Of a stretch of DNA of 64,000 nt, positions 1 through 8,488 are shown in pieces; the stretch's first letter is position 1; each line of letters starts with the position of its first letter. Source of the DNA: Brevibacillus brevis (GTDB taxonomy: Bacteria > Bacillota > Bacilli > Brevibacillales > Brevibacillaceae); contig NZ_CP134050.1 of NCBI RefSeq assembly GCF_031583145.1, positions 1,326,501-1,390,500 on the forward strand. The letters are read 5' to 3'. Below the pieces are notes generated by a model, which was not told the DNA's origin, made no database searches, and worked only from the letters and a program-made list of their open reading frames with translations. The translations under genes were made by a program, and so were the position numbers.

Positions 1-1
1 C

Positions 2-226
2 GGGCTGGAGCTGGGGAACCCCGAGGCGATCAAGCGCTGTCTGATGGCTGGATCCGGCATCGCCCTGCTGCCGCAGATGGCCGTCCAGGAAGAGATTCAG
101 CGAGGGGAGCTGGCCGCGCTGCCTTTTGCTCACCCCGACATTCGGCTCGATCTGCAAATGGTCATTCGACCGAAAAAGTGGATCTCCCAATCGCTGCAGG
201 ATTTCATTGATCTGCTGCACGCATAA
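2..226 (+). CDS. LysR-family transcriptional regulator, C-terminal fragment
   Basis: The frame is already open at the left edge, so only the last 74 residues are present. They contain a hydrophobic MAGSGIALLPQMAV segment and a polar tail ending in SLQDFIDLLHA. This matches the end of the periplasmic-binding-like effector domain of LysR regulators, where a glycine-rich turn followed by a LLP motif is typical. The DNA-binding part lies outside the window, so the target cannot be judged. A strong terminator follows 50 bases after the stop, so the gene is the last of its transcription unit. Confidence 0.7.
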   Translation, partial: GLELGNPEAIKRCLMAGSGIALLPQMAVQEEIQRGELAALPFAHPDIRLDLQMVIRPKKWISQSLQDFIDLLHA

Positions 227-275
227 GGGGCAACGCGACAAACAAACAATTGCACATGCTTGCGATCCAGGAGAA

Positions 276-315
276 AGCCGGTCCGGCACGCCACAGTGTC
301 CGGACCGGCTTTTTT
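276..315 (+). terminator. Intrinsic terminator after the LysR fragment
   Basis: A perfect 11-bp stem (AGCCGGTCCGG at 276-286 pairing with 300-310) is followed directly by a run of T. It ends the LysR transcript. Confidence 0.9.
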
Positions 316-327
316 AATTCCTATCGA

Positions 328-426
328 GTATAAGGGCAGCATAGCGAGACTTCGAACACAGTGAGATAGCGAGACTTGTGCCCTTAGGGTACCGCGGCTC
401 CGTCAAAAGGCGTGGCGTAGCCGGGT
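328..426. repeat. Dispersed structured repeat, copy 1 (long form)
   Basis: The block starts with GTATAAGGGCA (328-338) and ends with a 32-base segment (391-422) that matches 28 of 32 bases of a second intergenic copy at 29685-29716. The 32-mer folds as a short hairpin with arms GGCTCCGTC and GGCGTAGCC. In this copy about 50 extra bases separate the two conserved parts; they contain a directly repeated ATAGCGAGACTT and close a hairpin between AAGGGCA and TGCCCTT. No reading frame is supported here. Its role is unknown; a REP-like or mobile RNA-structured repeat is possible. Confidence 0.55.
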
Positions 427-520
427 GTTCTCAGGAGTGGAACCAGATGAAGAACATTCCCCCCTAGGCGAAAGGGAAGACTCATGGTAAGATAAACAAA
501 AAACATTCTATGGTGATCGA

Positions 521-1450
521 ATGAATAAAGTATATTCTATTAAAATCGAATGGTATCCTGCGTACGAATGCATCGCCAGTCTATACGCCTACGTCCACGA
601 AAAGGAACGAAAACAGTTTCAGCTCGGCAGCACCTGGAAAGAAGAGGCGACAAGCAAGCTGCCGAAGGAGTTTGCCGCCGAGCTGGCAGACGAACGCTGG
701 GAGGTGCTGCATCGCCTGGTGCTGCTGGTCGCCCAGTCGCCGGAAAAGCAGTCCGTAGACGCGTTTCTCAAATGGCTTGGACAGATTCCGGCTGGTGAAA
801 TTTACGAGCGGCTGGCCCCTTGGGTCGATACGATTCCACTCAATCTGGGAGAAATCCGGGACAGAAGCCTTGCGCTGCTGACTCGTTGGAACGAGCACTA
901 CTTCTCCCAAGTCGAGCCGCACATCAAGGAAGGCCTCGAGAGGAGCGCGAGCCAGCTCGCTGAACAAAGCGCTCACATGTCTCCCGTCGAGCTGGTCGAT
1001 CTGGCCACGAACGGCATCTGGATCGAGCCGGTGGCCGATTTGCGGCAAATCGTGCTCGTGCCGCAATACCACTGCGCGCCGTCATCGATTCTCGACTTCT
1101 ACCGCGGTCTTGTGACTTGCCTTTATCCCGTAGGAGATGCGGACGGAGGGCAGGAAGAGCCGCTGCGTGCGCTGCTGCCGATCACGCAGTGCCTGGCTGA
1201 CGAAAAGCGTCTCCACATCCTGCGTTTGCTGGCGCAAAACCGTTGCACGCTGGGTGAGCTGACACAACAGGTCGGCCTGGCGAAAAGCACGGTGCATCAT
1301 CACCTCACAGCGCTGCGGCGGGCAGGCTTGGTCCGGGCCCATTACGTAGGGAGCACGACCGTATCCGCGTACAGCCTTCGGGAGACAGGACTGGATCGGC
1401 TGCCCGGCCTGCTGAGGGATTTTTTGGAAAGTGGGGAAGGACGCAGGTGA
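521..1450 (+). CDS. ArsR-like winged-helix transcriptional regulator with large N-terminal domain
   Basis: The protein has 309 residues. The last ~90 residues form a winged helix-turn-helix of the ArsR type (CLADEKRLHILRLLAQ, then LTQQVGLAKSTVHHHL and RRAGLVRAHYVG). The first ~210 residues are an unrecognised helical sensor-like domain; I see no metal-binding CxC motif in it, so a metal-sensing role is unlikely. Architecture resembles the Bacillota DUF5937/ArsR proteins. It overlaps the following MFS gene by 4 bases (GTGA), so the two are co-translated and the regulator most likely controls that exporter in response to its substrate, which is inference. Confidence 0.8.
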   Translation: MNKVYSIKIEWYPAYECIASLYAYVHEKERKQFQLGSTWKEEATSKLPKEFAAELADERWEVLHRLVLLVAQSPEKQSVDAFLKWLGQIPAGEIYERLAPWVDTIPLNLGEIRDRSLALLTRWNEHYFSQVEPHIKEGLERSASQLAEQSAHMSPVELVDLATNGIWIEPVADLRQIVLVPQYHCAPSSILDFYRGLVTCLYPVGDADGGQEEPLRALLPITQCLADEKRLHILRLLAQNRCTLGELTQQVGLAKSTVHHHLTALRRAGLVRAHYVGSTTVSAYSLRETGLDRLPGLLRDFLESGEGRR

Positions 1451-2682
1451 AGCATATCCGGAGTTACTTGCAGGCGTATCACCCCGTGGTCCATTTGCTG
1501 ATGGCCGGAACGGTGTTTGTCATGCTGACCCAAGCCATGAGCATGCCGTTTTTGGCGATCTATTTGAGCGAGACGACGACGCTTGGACCCGCGTATATCG
1601 GGATGATTATCGGAGCGGGGCCGCTGGCGGGTACGGTTGGAGGCTTTCTGGGCGGTCTGCTGTCTGACCTGTTCGGCCGGCGCCGGCTGATGATCTTGTC
1701 CATGCTCGTCATGGCGCTGTCCTTTGCCGCGTTTGTCGTGGCCACGCATCCGCTCGCTCTGCTGTTGATCAGTCTCTTGAAAGGGCTGGCCAGCTCGTTT
1801 TACGGCACTGTCTCCAAAGCCATGATGGGAGACTTGACCCCGGAGGACAAACGGTTTCGCGTCTTTTCCAACCGCTACCTGGCCGTCAACCTCGGTGTCG
1901 CGATCGGCCCGATGCTCGGGGCTTTTCTCGGAATTGCCGGAAGCGGCACGGCCTTTATGATGACGGGGATCTCCTACGTGCTGTTCGCGGGCCTGCTCGC
2001 CGTTTACTGCAGGCGGTACGCCGTGGGAGACAGTCACGAAGAAACGGTACAGGAAGGAAAGCCCACCCTGGGCCAGATGTGGGAGGTGCTCAGGCGGGAT
2101 ACCGCGCTGCTCGCTTTTGTCGTGGGCGGCATCCTGCTGGTCACCGTCCATGGCCAAATGTCTGTCTCCTTGTCCCAGTATTTGCGGGAGGAGATGGCGG
2201 ATGGCGTAGCACTGTTCGGCGTGATGATGAGCGCCAACGGCTTTACGGTTCTGCTGCTGCAAATTCCCCTGACCCGGTTCGCGGAGCGGTATTCCCTGTT
2301 TTCCCGGATTGCGGCAGGGGCGGCCCTGATGGCAGTGGGAGAGGTCGGTTTTGCCGTCTCAGCCGGATGGAGCTGGATGGTGGCCGCCATGATCGTGTTT
2401 ACCTTTGGGGAAATTTTGATCGTTCCGGCGGAGTACGCCCAGATCGATCAGATCAGTCCGGCGAACATGCGCGGGACGTATTACGGCGCCCAAAGCGCAA
2501 GCGAGCTCGGCAGCTTCCTCGGCCCGTGGGCAGGAGGAATGGTCTTGTCCGCCTATGGCGGTCCTATCATGTTTCTGTCCATGGGGGCGTGCGCTCTCGT
2601 CAGTCTGATCTTTTATTGGCTGGGAAGAAATCTTCATAGAAAGCGGCAGCTGAGCGGCAAGAGGGCTCAAGCGGCTGGCTGA
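1447..2682 (+). CDS. Major facilitator superfamily transporter
   Basis: A 411-residue membrane protein with about twelve hydrophobic segments. The signature loop between the second and third segments is present (GGLLSDLFGRRRLMI, around residues 75-90), as is the long charged central loop near residue 200. This is the DHA1-like drug or metabolite exporter type. Translation starts at GTG, overlapping the stop codon of the upstream regulator gene. A terminator lies 18 bases after the stop, so the unit is just regulator plus exporter. The substrate cannot be predicted from sequence. Confidence 0.85.
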   Translation: MKHIRSYLQAYHPVVHLLMAGTVFVMLTQAMSMPFLAIYLSETTTLGPAYIGMIIGAGPLAGTVGGFLGGLLSDLFGRRRLMILSMLVMALSFAAFVVATHPLALLLISLLKGLASSFYGTVSKAMMGDLTPEDKRFRVFSNRYLAVNLGVAIGPMLGAFLGIAGSGTAFMMTGISYVLFAGLLAVYCRRYAVGDSHEETVQEGKPTLGQMWEVLRRDTALLAFVVGGILLVTVHGQMSVSLSQYLREEMADGVALFGVMMSANGFTVLLLQIPLTRFAERYSLFSRIAAGAALMAVGEVGFAVSAGWSWMVAAMIVFTFGEILIVPAEYAQIDQISPANMRGTYYGAQSASELGSFLGPWAGGMVLSAYGGPIMFLSMGACALVSLIFYWLGRNLHRKRQLSGKRAQAAG

Positions 2683-2700
2683 TGGCGTTTTTCCTTGATG

Positions 2701-2727
2701 AAGGCTGCTGATAAAGCGGCCTTTTTT
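2701..2727 (+). terminator. Intrinsic terminator after the MFS gene
   Basis: An 8-bp stem (AAGGCTGC with GCGGCCTT, one G-U pair) with a 7-base loop precedes a T run. Confidence 0.85.
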
Positions 2728-2853
2728 CTTGAAGCAGAAGGTATAATCTTCGCTGAATTTCTGCCTGATTCAGCAAGAAAAACCGCGGACCTCATCCCTG
2801 ACTGGCCTGGATAGAGGCAAAAAATATTATTCAGAAAATTTAAATTTCGCTAT

Positions 2854-2881
2854 TTGCGTTTGCAGCGGCTTATGGTATAAA
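2854..2881 (+). promoter_or_regulatory. Likely sigma-A promoter of the RpiR gene
   Basis: TTGCGT at 2854-2859 and TATAAA at 2876-2881 are separated by 16 bases, in an AT-rich stretch 80 bases before the chosen start codon. The spacing and position fit, but the boxes are not perfect. Confidence 0.45.
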
Positions 2882-2960
2882 TAGGTTATCTTGAAGGAAT
2901 TTCTGCTTCGAATTGAGTTATATGAAGGATTTCATTCTTCTGTCGGATAGGAGTAGGCGT

Positions 2961-3800
2961 ATGTCATTCGAACAGCTCGTTAAGGATTCGTTTGCGCAAT
3001 TGTCCTCGGGGCAAAAGAAAGTCGCGGAATACTTGCTCACCAATATCGAAAAGGTAGCGTTTTATACGGCGGTGCAGATCGGACGGGAAGCGGAGGTCAG
3101 CGAGACGACGGTGATTCGCTTCGCCTACGCGCTGGGGTTCCGCGGTTTTTCGGAAATGCAGGCGGCGATTCAGCAGCACGTCTTGGAGAACAGCAGCTCC
3201 CGTTTTGCCGGGCCTTCACAGCCGATGGGGGAGGATGCGAACATCTTCGCGCGCGTGATCGAACGGGACATCGCGATCTTGCGCCAAACGCTGCACCAGC
3301 TGAATCAGCAAGACGTCTGGAGGGCTGTCGACTGGCTGATGGAGGCAGACCAGGTGCTCATCGTCGGCTATCGCGCGTCTTATGCTGCGGCGCATTGGTT
3401 TAGCTTCATGATGAGCGTGATCCGGAAAAATGTGCTGCTCATTCCTTTCACGGGCGAGGTGGAGGAGCGCATGATCAGCTTGACGGAGAAGTCGGTGGTC
3501 GTGATCATCTCCTTTCCGCGCTATACGAAAGAGACGATCCGGGTAGCCGAAACGAGCAAGCGGATGGGGGCAAAAATCATTGCAGCGACAGACCGGCTCC
3601 TGTCGCCCGTCAGCCGCATCTCCGACATCACCTTTACGACCGACATCAATATCGAATCCGGACACTACTCGAATGCCGCGGTGATCCATCTGCTCAATCT
3701 GCTGTTAGCCGGCATCGAGCAAAAAAACAGCAAGGAGACCCAAACGAGAATGAAAAAGCTGGAGCAGCTGTACTCCAACTGGGGCGTATTCGAGGAATAA
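2961..3800 (+). CDS. RpiR/MurR-family transcriptional regulator
   Basis: The 279-residue product has the family layout: an N-terminal HTH_6 domain (SSGQKKVAEYLLTN, then VSETTVIRFAYALGFRGFSEMQ, residues 12-70) followed by a SIS phosphosugar-binding fold (residues ~115-250). The ATG at 2961 was preferred over an upstream in-frame TTG because it has a GGAG motif and gives the usual N-terminus. RpiR regulators sense phosphosugars or cell-wall sugars and often sit beside transport operons. Here the gene is directly followed by a peptide-type ABC operon, which it probably controls; that link is inference. Confidence 0.85.
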   Translation: MSFEQLVKDSFAQLSSGQKKVAEYLLTNIEKVAFYTAVQIGREAEVSETTVIRFAYALGFRGFSEMQAAIQQHVLENSSSRFAGPSQPMGEDANIFARVIERDIAILRQTLHQLNQQDVWRAVDWLMEADQVLIVGYRASYAAAHWFSFMMSVIRKNVLLIPFTGEVEERMISLTEKSVVVIISFPRYTKETIRVAETSKRMGAKIIAATDRLLSPVSRISDITFTTDINIESGHYSNAAVIHLLNLLLAGIEQKNSKETQTRMKKLEQLYSNWGVFEE

Positions 3801-3814
3801 CAGGGGATCTCATA

Positions 3815-3840
3815 GAAGAGGGGACTCTTCCTTTCTTCTT
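3815..3840 (+). terminator. Weak terminator or attenuator between the RpiR gene and the ABC operon
   Basis: GAAGAG (3815-3820) pairs with CTCTTC (3825-3830) ahead of a pyrimidine-rich CTTTCTTCTT tract. The stem is short, so some readthrough into the ABC operon is likely. Confidence 0.4.
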
Positions 3841-3892
3841 AAGATAAATAAACTGTAAATTCGAAATCATCAAAAGAAAGAGGGGGCTTCAC

Positions 3893-5419
3893 ATGAAAAA
3901 AAGTTGGTTGTCCGTTGTATGGATCGCCCTGCTGGCAGTCGCGATCGGCCTCTCGGGCTGTTCGCAATCGTCATCGTCGGGAACGGGAGGCAGCAAGGAG
4001 CTGGTGGTCGCTTTCGACTCGGACGTTCCTACCATGGATCCGCACATGCACAATGAGCCGAATGCCATCACGACGAACTGGCATATCTTTGACTCGCTGC
4101 TCTTCCTCTCCCGCGATTTGAAGATCGAGCCGGGACTGGCGGAGAGCTACGAGCAAAAGGACGAGCTTACCTGGATCTTCAAGCTTCGCAAGGGCGTGAC
4201 CTTTCACAACGGGGAGGAATTCAATGCGGACGCCGTCAAGTTTTCGCTGGAGCGCGTCCTGAACGAAAAACAGAAAAGTCCGCAGCGCGGAAACATCAGT
4301 GCGATCGCGGCAGTGAACGTGATCGACCCGTATACCGTCGAAATCAAGACGAAAGAGCCGTACAACCTGCTTCCGCACCGTCTGTTCTATCTCAGTATCG
4401 TTCCGCCGAAGTACGTACAGGAGGTCGGGGATCAGGAATTCGCGCAAAAACCGGTCGGGACAGGCCCGTACAAGTTCGTCGAGTGGGTGAAAGGGGACAA
4501 GATCGTCCTGGAAGCCAACGAAAACTACTTTAAAGGCGCCCCGAAAATCGGAAAAGTAACCTTCCGCATCATTCCGGAAGTCGCGACCCAAATCGCCGAG
4601 CTGCAAAGCGGCGGCGTGGACGTCATCCGCATGGTGCCGCCTGACATGCTGGCGCAAATCGAGGGCAATGCAACCATCAAGGTAGCATCGACTCCTTTGC
4701 TGCGGGTCTACTACATGGCTTTCGACACGAAGAAAAAGCCGTTTGACGATGTGCGTGTAAGACAAGCCATGAACCATGCCGTAGACATCGATAAAATCAT
4801 CGGAAAAGTGCTGGGCGGCAAGGCGGTTCGCACGCCGGCCGGAGTGAACCCTACCCACTTTGGATTCGATGAAAGCATCAAGCCGTACGAATACTCTCCG
4901 GAAAAAGCCAAAGCGCTTCTGAAAGAGGCCGGGTATGCAGATGGATTCGAGACGGAACTCCACTACTTCACCCCGGGAATCGGGCAGCAGATCACGGATG
5001 CGGTGATCTCCGACTTGAGCAAGGTCGGCATCAAGGCGAAAGCCAAGTTTTATCCGGAATCGAGCTCGTTTGTGGAAAAACAGCGGGCGGGTGACCTGCC
5101 GTTCCGTTTGGGGCACTGGGGCAGCTATTCCGTCTACGATGCCGATGCCATTCTCCAGCCGATGTTCGACAGCCAGGGCGTGTACGGCAAGTACTTTCAC
5201 ACGCCGGAGCTGGACAAGCTCATTGGCGAGGCCAGATCGTCCGTCGATCAGGAGAAGCGCAAGGCCCTCTACAGCCAGGCCCAGCAGCTGCTGTACAAGG
5301 AAGCGCCGTGGATTTTCCTGTTCTCGCCGATGGACAACCAGGCGTACAATGCCAAGCTGCAATTCCAGCCGCGCGCGGACGAACGCATCTACGCCTATGA
5401 GATCGACAGAACGGAATAA
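3893..5419 (+). CDS. ABC transporter substrate-binding lipoprotein, family 5 (Dpp/Opp type)
   Basis: A 508-residue protein with a lipoprotein signal peptide; the lipobox LSGC puts the modified cysteine at residue 23. The mature part carries family-5 hallmarks: DVPTMDPHMHNE near the N-terminus, WIFKLRKGVTFHNGEEFNADAVKFSLER, and PVGTGPYKFVEW. It is anchored outside the membrane and delivers peptides or related solutes to the permeases encoded next. The operon also encodes an N-acylamino-acid racemase homologue and an amidohydrolase, so the ligand may be an N-acyl amino acid or modified dipeptide rather than a general peptide; that is inference. Confidence 0.9.
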   Translation: MKKSWLSVVWIALLAVAIGLSGCSQSSSSGTGGSKELVVAFDSDVPTMDPHMHNEPNAITTNWHIFDSLLFLSRDLKIEPGLAESYEQKDELTWIFKLRKGVTFHNGEEFNADAVKFSLERVLNEKQKSPQRGNISAIAAVNVIDPYTVEIKTKEPYNLLPHRLFYLSIVPPKYVQEVGDQEFAQKPVGTGPYKFVEWVKGDKIVLEANENYFKGAPKIGKVTFRIIPEVATQIAELQSGGVDVIRMVPPDMLAQIEGNATIKVASTPLLRVYYMAFDTKKKPFDDVRVRQAMNHAVDIDKIIGKVLGGKAVRTPAGVNPTHFGFDESIKPYEYSPEKAKALLKEAGYADGFETELHYFTPGIGQQITDAVISDLSKVGIKAKAKFYPESSSFVEKQRAGDLPFRLGHWGSYSVYDADAILQPMFDSQGVYGKYFHTPELDKLIGEARSSVDQEKRKALYSQAQQLLYKEAPWIFLFSPMDNQAYNAKLQFQPRADERIYAYEIDRTE

Positions 5420-5493
5420 GGCTGCAGCTTGATACGCGAAGACGGAGGGGGACAGCGCCCCCTCCATGAAAAAAAGGAAAGGAGGAGACCGAT

Positions 5494-6408
5494 TTGGGAT
5501 CTTTCCTCAAGCAATGTTTGCGGATCGTCCTCGTTTTGTTTGGGATCTCGAGCATCGCGTTTTTTCTCATTCATCTATCAGGAGATCCGGTGCTCTTGAT
5601 GCTGCCGCCCGAAGCGACACAGGAGGAAGTCGATGCGTTTCGCCATCAGATGGGCTTCGACAAACCTTTGTCCGAGCAGTACGTCCAGTTTTTGGCGCAG
5701 GCAGTCAAGGGCGATTTCGGTGAGTCGCTCAAATTTCATCAGCCTTCGCTGGATGTCGTGCTGGAGCGCATACCGGCGACGCTGGAGCTTACGCTGTTTG
5801 CCACGCTGCTGAGTATTGTGATTGCAATTCCGCTAGGCATTTACTCTGCCGTCAACCGAAACTCCTTATCGGAAAACCTGGTGACCGTGGCTGTCTTTCT
5901 GGGGCAGTCCATGCCGATCTTTTGGACGGGCATCATGCTCATGCTCTTGTTTGGAGTAAAGCTGCACTGGCTTCCCGTCTCGGGCAGAGGGAGCTGGGAG
6001 CATTTGATCATGCCGGCATTTACGCTCGCCGTCTGGGTGGCGCCGACAACTCTGCGGATCGTCCGCTCGAACATGCTGGAAGTGCTGCAGCAAGATTATA
6101 TCCGTACGGCTCGGTCCAAGGGCCTCGGAGAAAAAGTGGTCATTTACAAGCACGCCCTGAAAAATGCGGCAATCCCCATCATTACCGTCATCGGGTTTCA
6201 GATTGGCAAACTGCTGGGCGGGGCCGTCGTGACAGAAACGGTATTTGCCTGGCCGGGAGTCGGTCAGCTCGTCGTCAAGGCCATTTACACCGCTGACTAT
6301 CCGCTCGTACAGGCATGCGTCGTTGTCTTGGCCTTGATCGTGGCTGCCATGAATTTCGGGGTCGACTCGATGTATCGCTATCTCAATCCGAAAATCAAAT
6401 CTGGCTAA
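5494..6408 (+). CDS. ABC transporter permease, DppB type
   Basis: A 304-residue permease with one N-terminal membrane segment and a five-helix core. The cytoplasmic coupling loop is clear: RIVRSNMLEVLQQDYIRTARSKGL (residues ~190-212), the EAA motif that contacts the ATPase. Translation appears to start at TTG 5494, preceded by AAAGGAGGAG. It pairs with the DppC-type permease encoded 14 bases downstream. Confidence 0.9.
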   Translation: MGSFLKQCLRIVLVLFGISSIAFFLIHLSGDPVLLMLPPEATQEEVDAFRHQMGFDKPLSEQYVQFLAQAVKGDFGESLKFHQPSLDVVLERIPATLELTLFATLLSIVIAIPLGIYSAVNRNSLSENLVTVAVFLGQSMPIFWTGIMLMLLFGVKLHWLPVSGRGSWEHLIMPAFTLAVWVAPTTLRIVRSNMLEVLQQDYIRTARSKGLGEKVVIYKHALKNAAIPIITVIGFQIGKLLGGAVVTETVFAWPGVGQLVVKAIYTADYPLVQACVVVLALIVAAMNFGVDSMYRYLNPKIKSG

Positions 6409-6422
6409 GCGAGGTGAGTGTG

Positions 6423-7337
6423 ATGAGCAACGCTGGGGTACAAACCGCTCCCCATCCGGCCGCGGAAACGCCGAGACCGGCCGTGCCCGAATGGAAGCGA
6501 AAGGTTCGGAAGTTCGTGAAAAACCCGATTGGCATCATCGGTCTGATCATGCTGGTAGTCATTACCCTGATCTCGATTGCAGCACCGCTATTGACCAGCC
6601 ATGATCCGATCGAGGTCAATCTGGACAACAAGCTGAAGCCGCCTGCCTGGCAGGAAGGGGGATCGTGGGAACACTGGCTCGGGACGGATGAGGTCGGACG
6701 GGACGTTTGGGCCCGTCTCGTGTACGGGTCGCGCGTATCGCTCTCCGTTGGCTTTTTTGCCGTCGTGATTTCCCTGACGATCGGTACGGCGCTGGGGATC
6801 CTGGCCGGGTACTTTCGCGGCAAGACGGATTTTGCCATTTCCACTGTCGTCGATATCATGATGGCGTTTCCGTTTATCCTGCTTGCCCTGGCTACGATCG
6901 CCGTCATGGGACCGAGCCTCTTGAATATGATATTGGTTTTGGGGCTGACGGACTGGACCCAGTACGCCCGACTGGTGCGTGGGGATGTCATCGGCTTGCG
7001 TGAACAGGAATTCATTCAAGCGGGCTACGCCTTGGGCAGCAAGCATTGGCGGATGATCTGGCGGCACCTCTTGCCGAACTGTCTCCCATCCGTCATTGTG
7101 CTCGCAACGCTGGCGATGGCGCGGGCCATCCTGATGGAGTCGTCTCTCAGCTTTCTCGGGCTTGGCGTCAGCTCGCCCACACCGAGCTGGGGCTTCATGA
7201 TGAGCACAGGGCGGCCATACATCGCCACGGCATGGTGGCTGGCGACGCTTCCCGGCATCGCGATTTTGATAACGGTGCTGGGCATCAACCTCGCCGGCGA
7301 CCGGATCCGGGACATGCTGGATCCGAAGGTTGACTAA
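6423..7337 (+). CDS. ABC transporter permease, DppC type
   Basis: The open frame reaches further upstream, but ATG 6423 follows a GAGGTGAG site and gives a normal 304-residue DppC protein. It has a proline-rich cytoplasmic start, the N-terminal OppC_N segment (KNPIGIIGLIMLVVI), the LGTDEVGRDVWARLVYGSRVS loop typical of the family, and an EAA loop (EFIQAGYALGSKHWRMIWRHLLPN). It completes the transmembrane pore with the preceding gene product. Confidence 0.9.
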   Translation: MSNAGVQTAPHPAAETPRPAVPEWKRKVRKFVKNPIGIIGLIMLVVITLISIAAPLLTSHDPIEVNLDNKLKPPAWQEGGSWEHWLGTDEVGRDVWARLVYGSRVSLSVGFFAVVISLTIGTALGILAGYFRGKTDFAISTVVDIMMAFPFILLALATIAVMGPSLLNMILVLGLTDWTQYARLVRGDVIGLREQEFIQAGYALGSKHWRMIWRHLLPNCLPSVIVLATLAMARAILMESSLSFLGLGVSSPTPSWGFMMSTGRPYIATAWWLATLPGIAILITVLGINLAGDRIRDMLDPKVD

Positions 7338-7367
7338 ATAACGGGATGAAGAAAGGGTGGACCATCT

Positions 7368-8483
7368 ATGAAAGTGGAAAAAATCGTTTTGCGAAAAATG
7401 AGAATGAGCTTGAAGTTTCCGTTTACGACGAGCTTTGGCACGCAGCAGGTCCGGGATTTTATTCTGGTGGAGGCACACACCCCCGACCTGGTCGGATACG
7501 GGGAATGCGTCGTCTCGGGGCAGCCTTTTTACAGCGAAGAAACCGTCGGTACGGCGTGGCATATGCTCGAGGATTTCCTCGTCCCGAAGATTTTCGAGCA
7601 GGGCGACATCGCGCATCCCGATCAAGTGAGCGAGCTGTTCGCCCCGATCCGCCGCAACAACATGGCGAAGTCCGCGCTGGACGCAGCTTACTGGGACTTG
7701 TATGCAAAGGAACAGGGAATCCCGCTCGCCAAAGCGCTGGGGGGAACGAAAGACAAGATCGAAGTGGGCGTCAGCTTGGGGATCGAAAAGGACATCAATG
7801 ATCTCTTCCGCAACGTAGAAAAGCATTTGGAGCTGGGCTATCGCCGGATGAAGATCAAAATTGCCCCGGGCAAGGACGTTCAGGTCATTCGCGCGCTGCG
7901 GGAGCGATTCGGCAGCATCCCGATGATGGCGGACGCCAACTCCGCTTATACGCTTGCGGATATCGAAACGCTCCGGCAGCTCGACGAGTTCGATTTGATG
8001 ATGATCGAGCAGCCGCTTGCGCACGACGACATCATCGACCATGCCACTTTGCAAAAGGCATTGAAAACGCCGATTTGTCTGGACGAGAGCATCCATTCGT
8101 ACGAGGATGCCCGCAAAGCGATAGAACTGGGAAGCACCCGCATCATCAACATCAAAGTGGGGCGCATCGGCGGATTGTCGGAAACGAAACGGATCCATGA
8201 TCTGTGCCAGCAGCACGGGATTCCGGTCTGGTGCGGCGGCATGCTGGAATCAGGAATTGGCCGTGCGCACAACGTGGCCGTGACTGCTTTGCCGAACTTC
8301 ACCCTGCCCGGGGATACAGCGGGATCGTCCCGTTACTGGGAAGAAGACATTATTTCGCCATGGGTGGAGGTCGATGCGGAGGGCATGATCACCGTTCCGG
8401 ACGCGCCGGGGATCGGTTTTGCCCCTGATCGGGAGAAGATCGAGAAATTTACGACGGCAAGCAAAGTCGTCACGAGAGGGTAG
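7368..8483 (+). CDS. Enolase-superfamily N-acylamino acid racemase / o-succinylbenzoate synthase-like enzyme
   Basis: A 371-residue protein of the muconate-lactonizing subgroup. The catalytic lysines are K162/K164 ([10 protein letters not shown]) and K263 (NIKVGRIGG); metal ligands are D189, E214 and D239. The block [13 protein letters not shown] is diagnostic for the NSAR/OSBS family. Members interconvert N-succinyl amino acid enantiomers or make o-succinylbenzoate in menaquinone synthesis. Here there are no men genes; instead the gene sits inside a peptide ABC operon and is followed 5 bases later by an M20D deacylase. I therefore favour N-acylamino acid racemase activity, converting an imported or generated N-acyl-D-amino acid to the L form for hydrolysis. 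Confidence 0.85.
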   Translation: MKVEKIVLRKMRMSLKFPFTTSFGTQQVRDFILVEAHTPDLVGYGECVVSGQPFYSEETVGTAWHMLEDFLVPKIFEQGDIAHPDQVSELFAPIRRNNMAKSALDAAYWDLYAKEQGIPLAKALGGTKDKIEVGVSLGIEKDINDLFRNVEKHLELGYRRMKIKIAPGKDVQVIRALRERFGSIPMMADANSAYTLADIETLRQLDEFDLMMIEQPLAHDDIIDHATLQKALKTPICLDESIHSYEDARKAIELGSTRIINIKVGRIGGLSETKRIHDLCQQHGIPVWCGGMLESGIGRAHNVAVTALPNFTLPGDTAGSSRYWEEDIISPWVEVDAEGMITVPDAPGIGFAPDREKIEKFTTASKVVTRG

Positions 8484-8488
8484 GGCAC

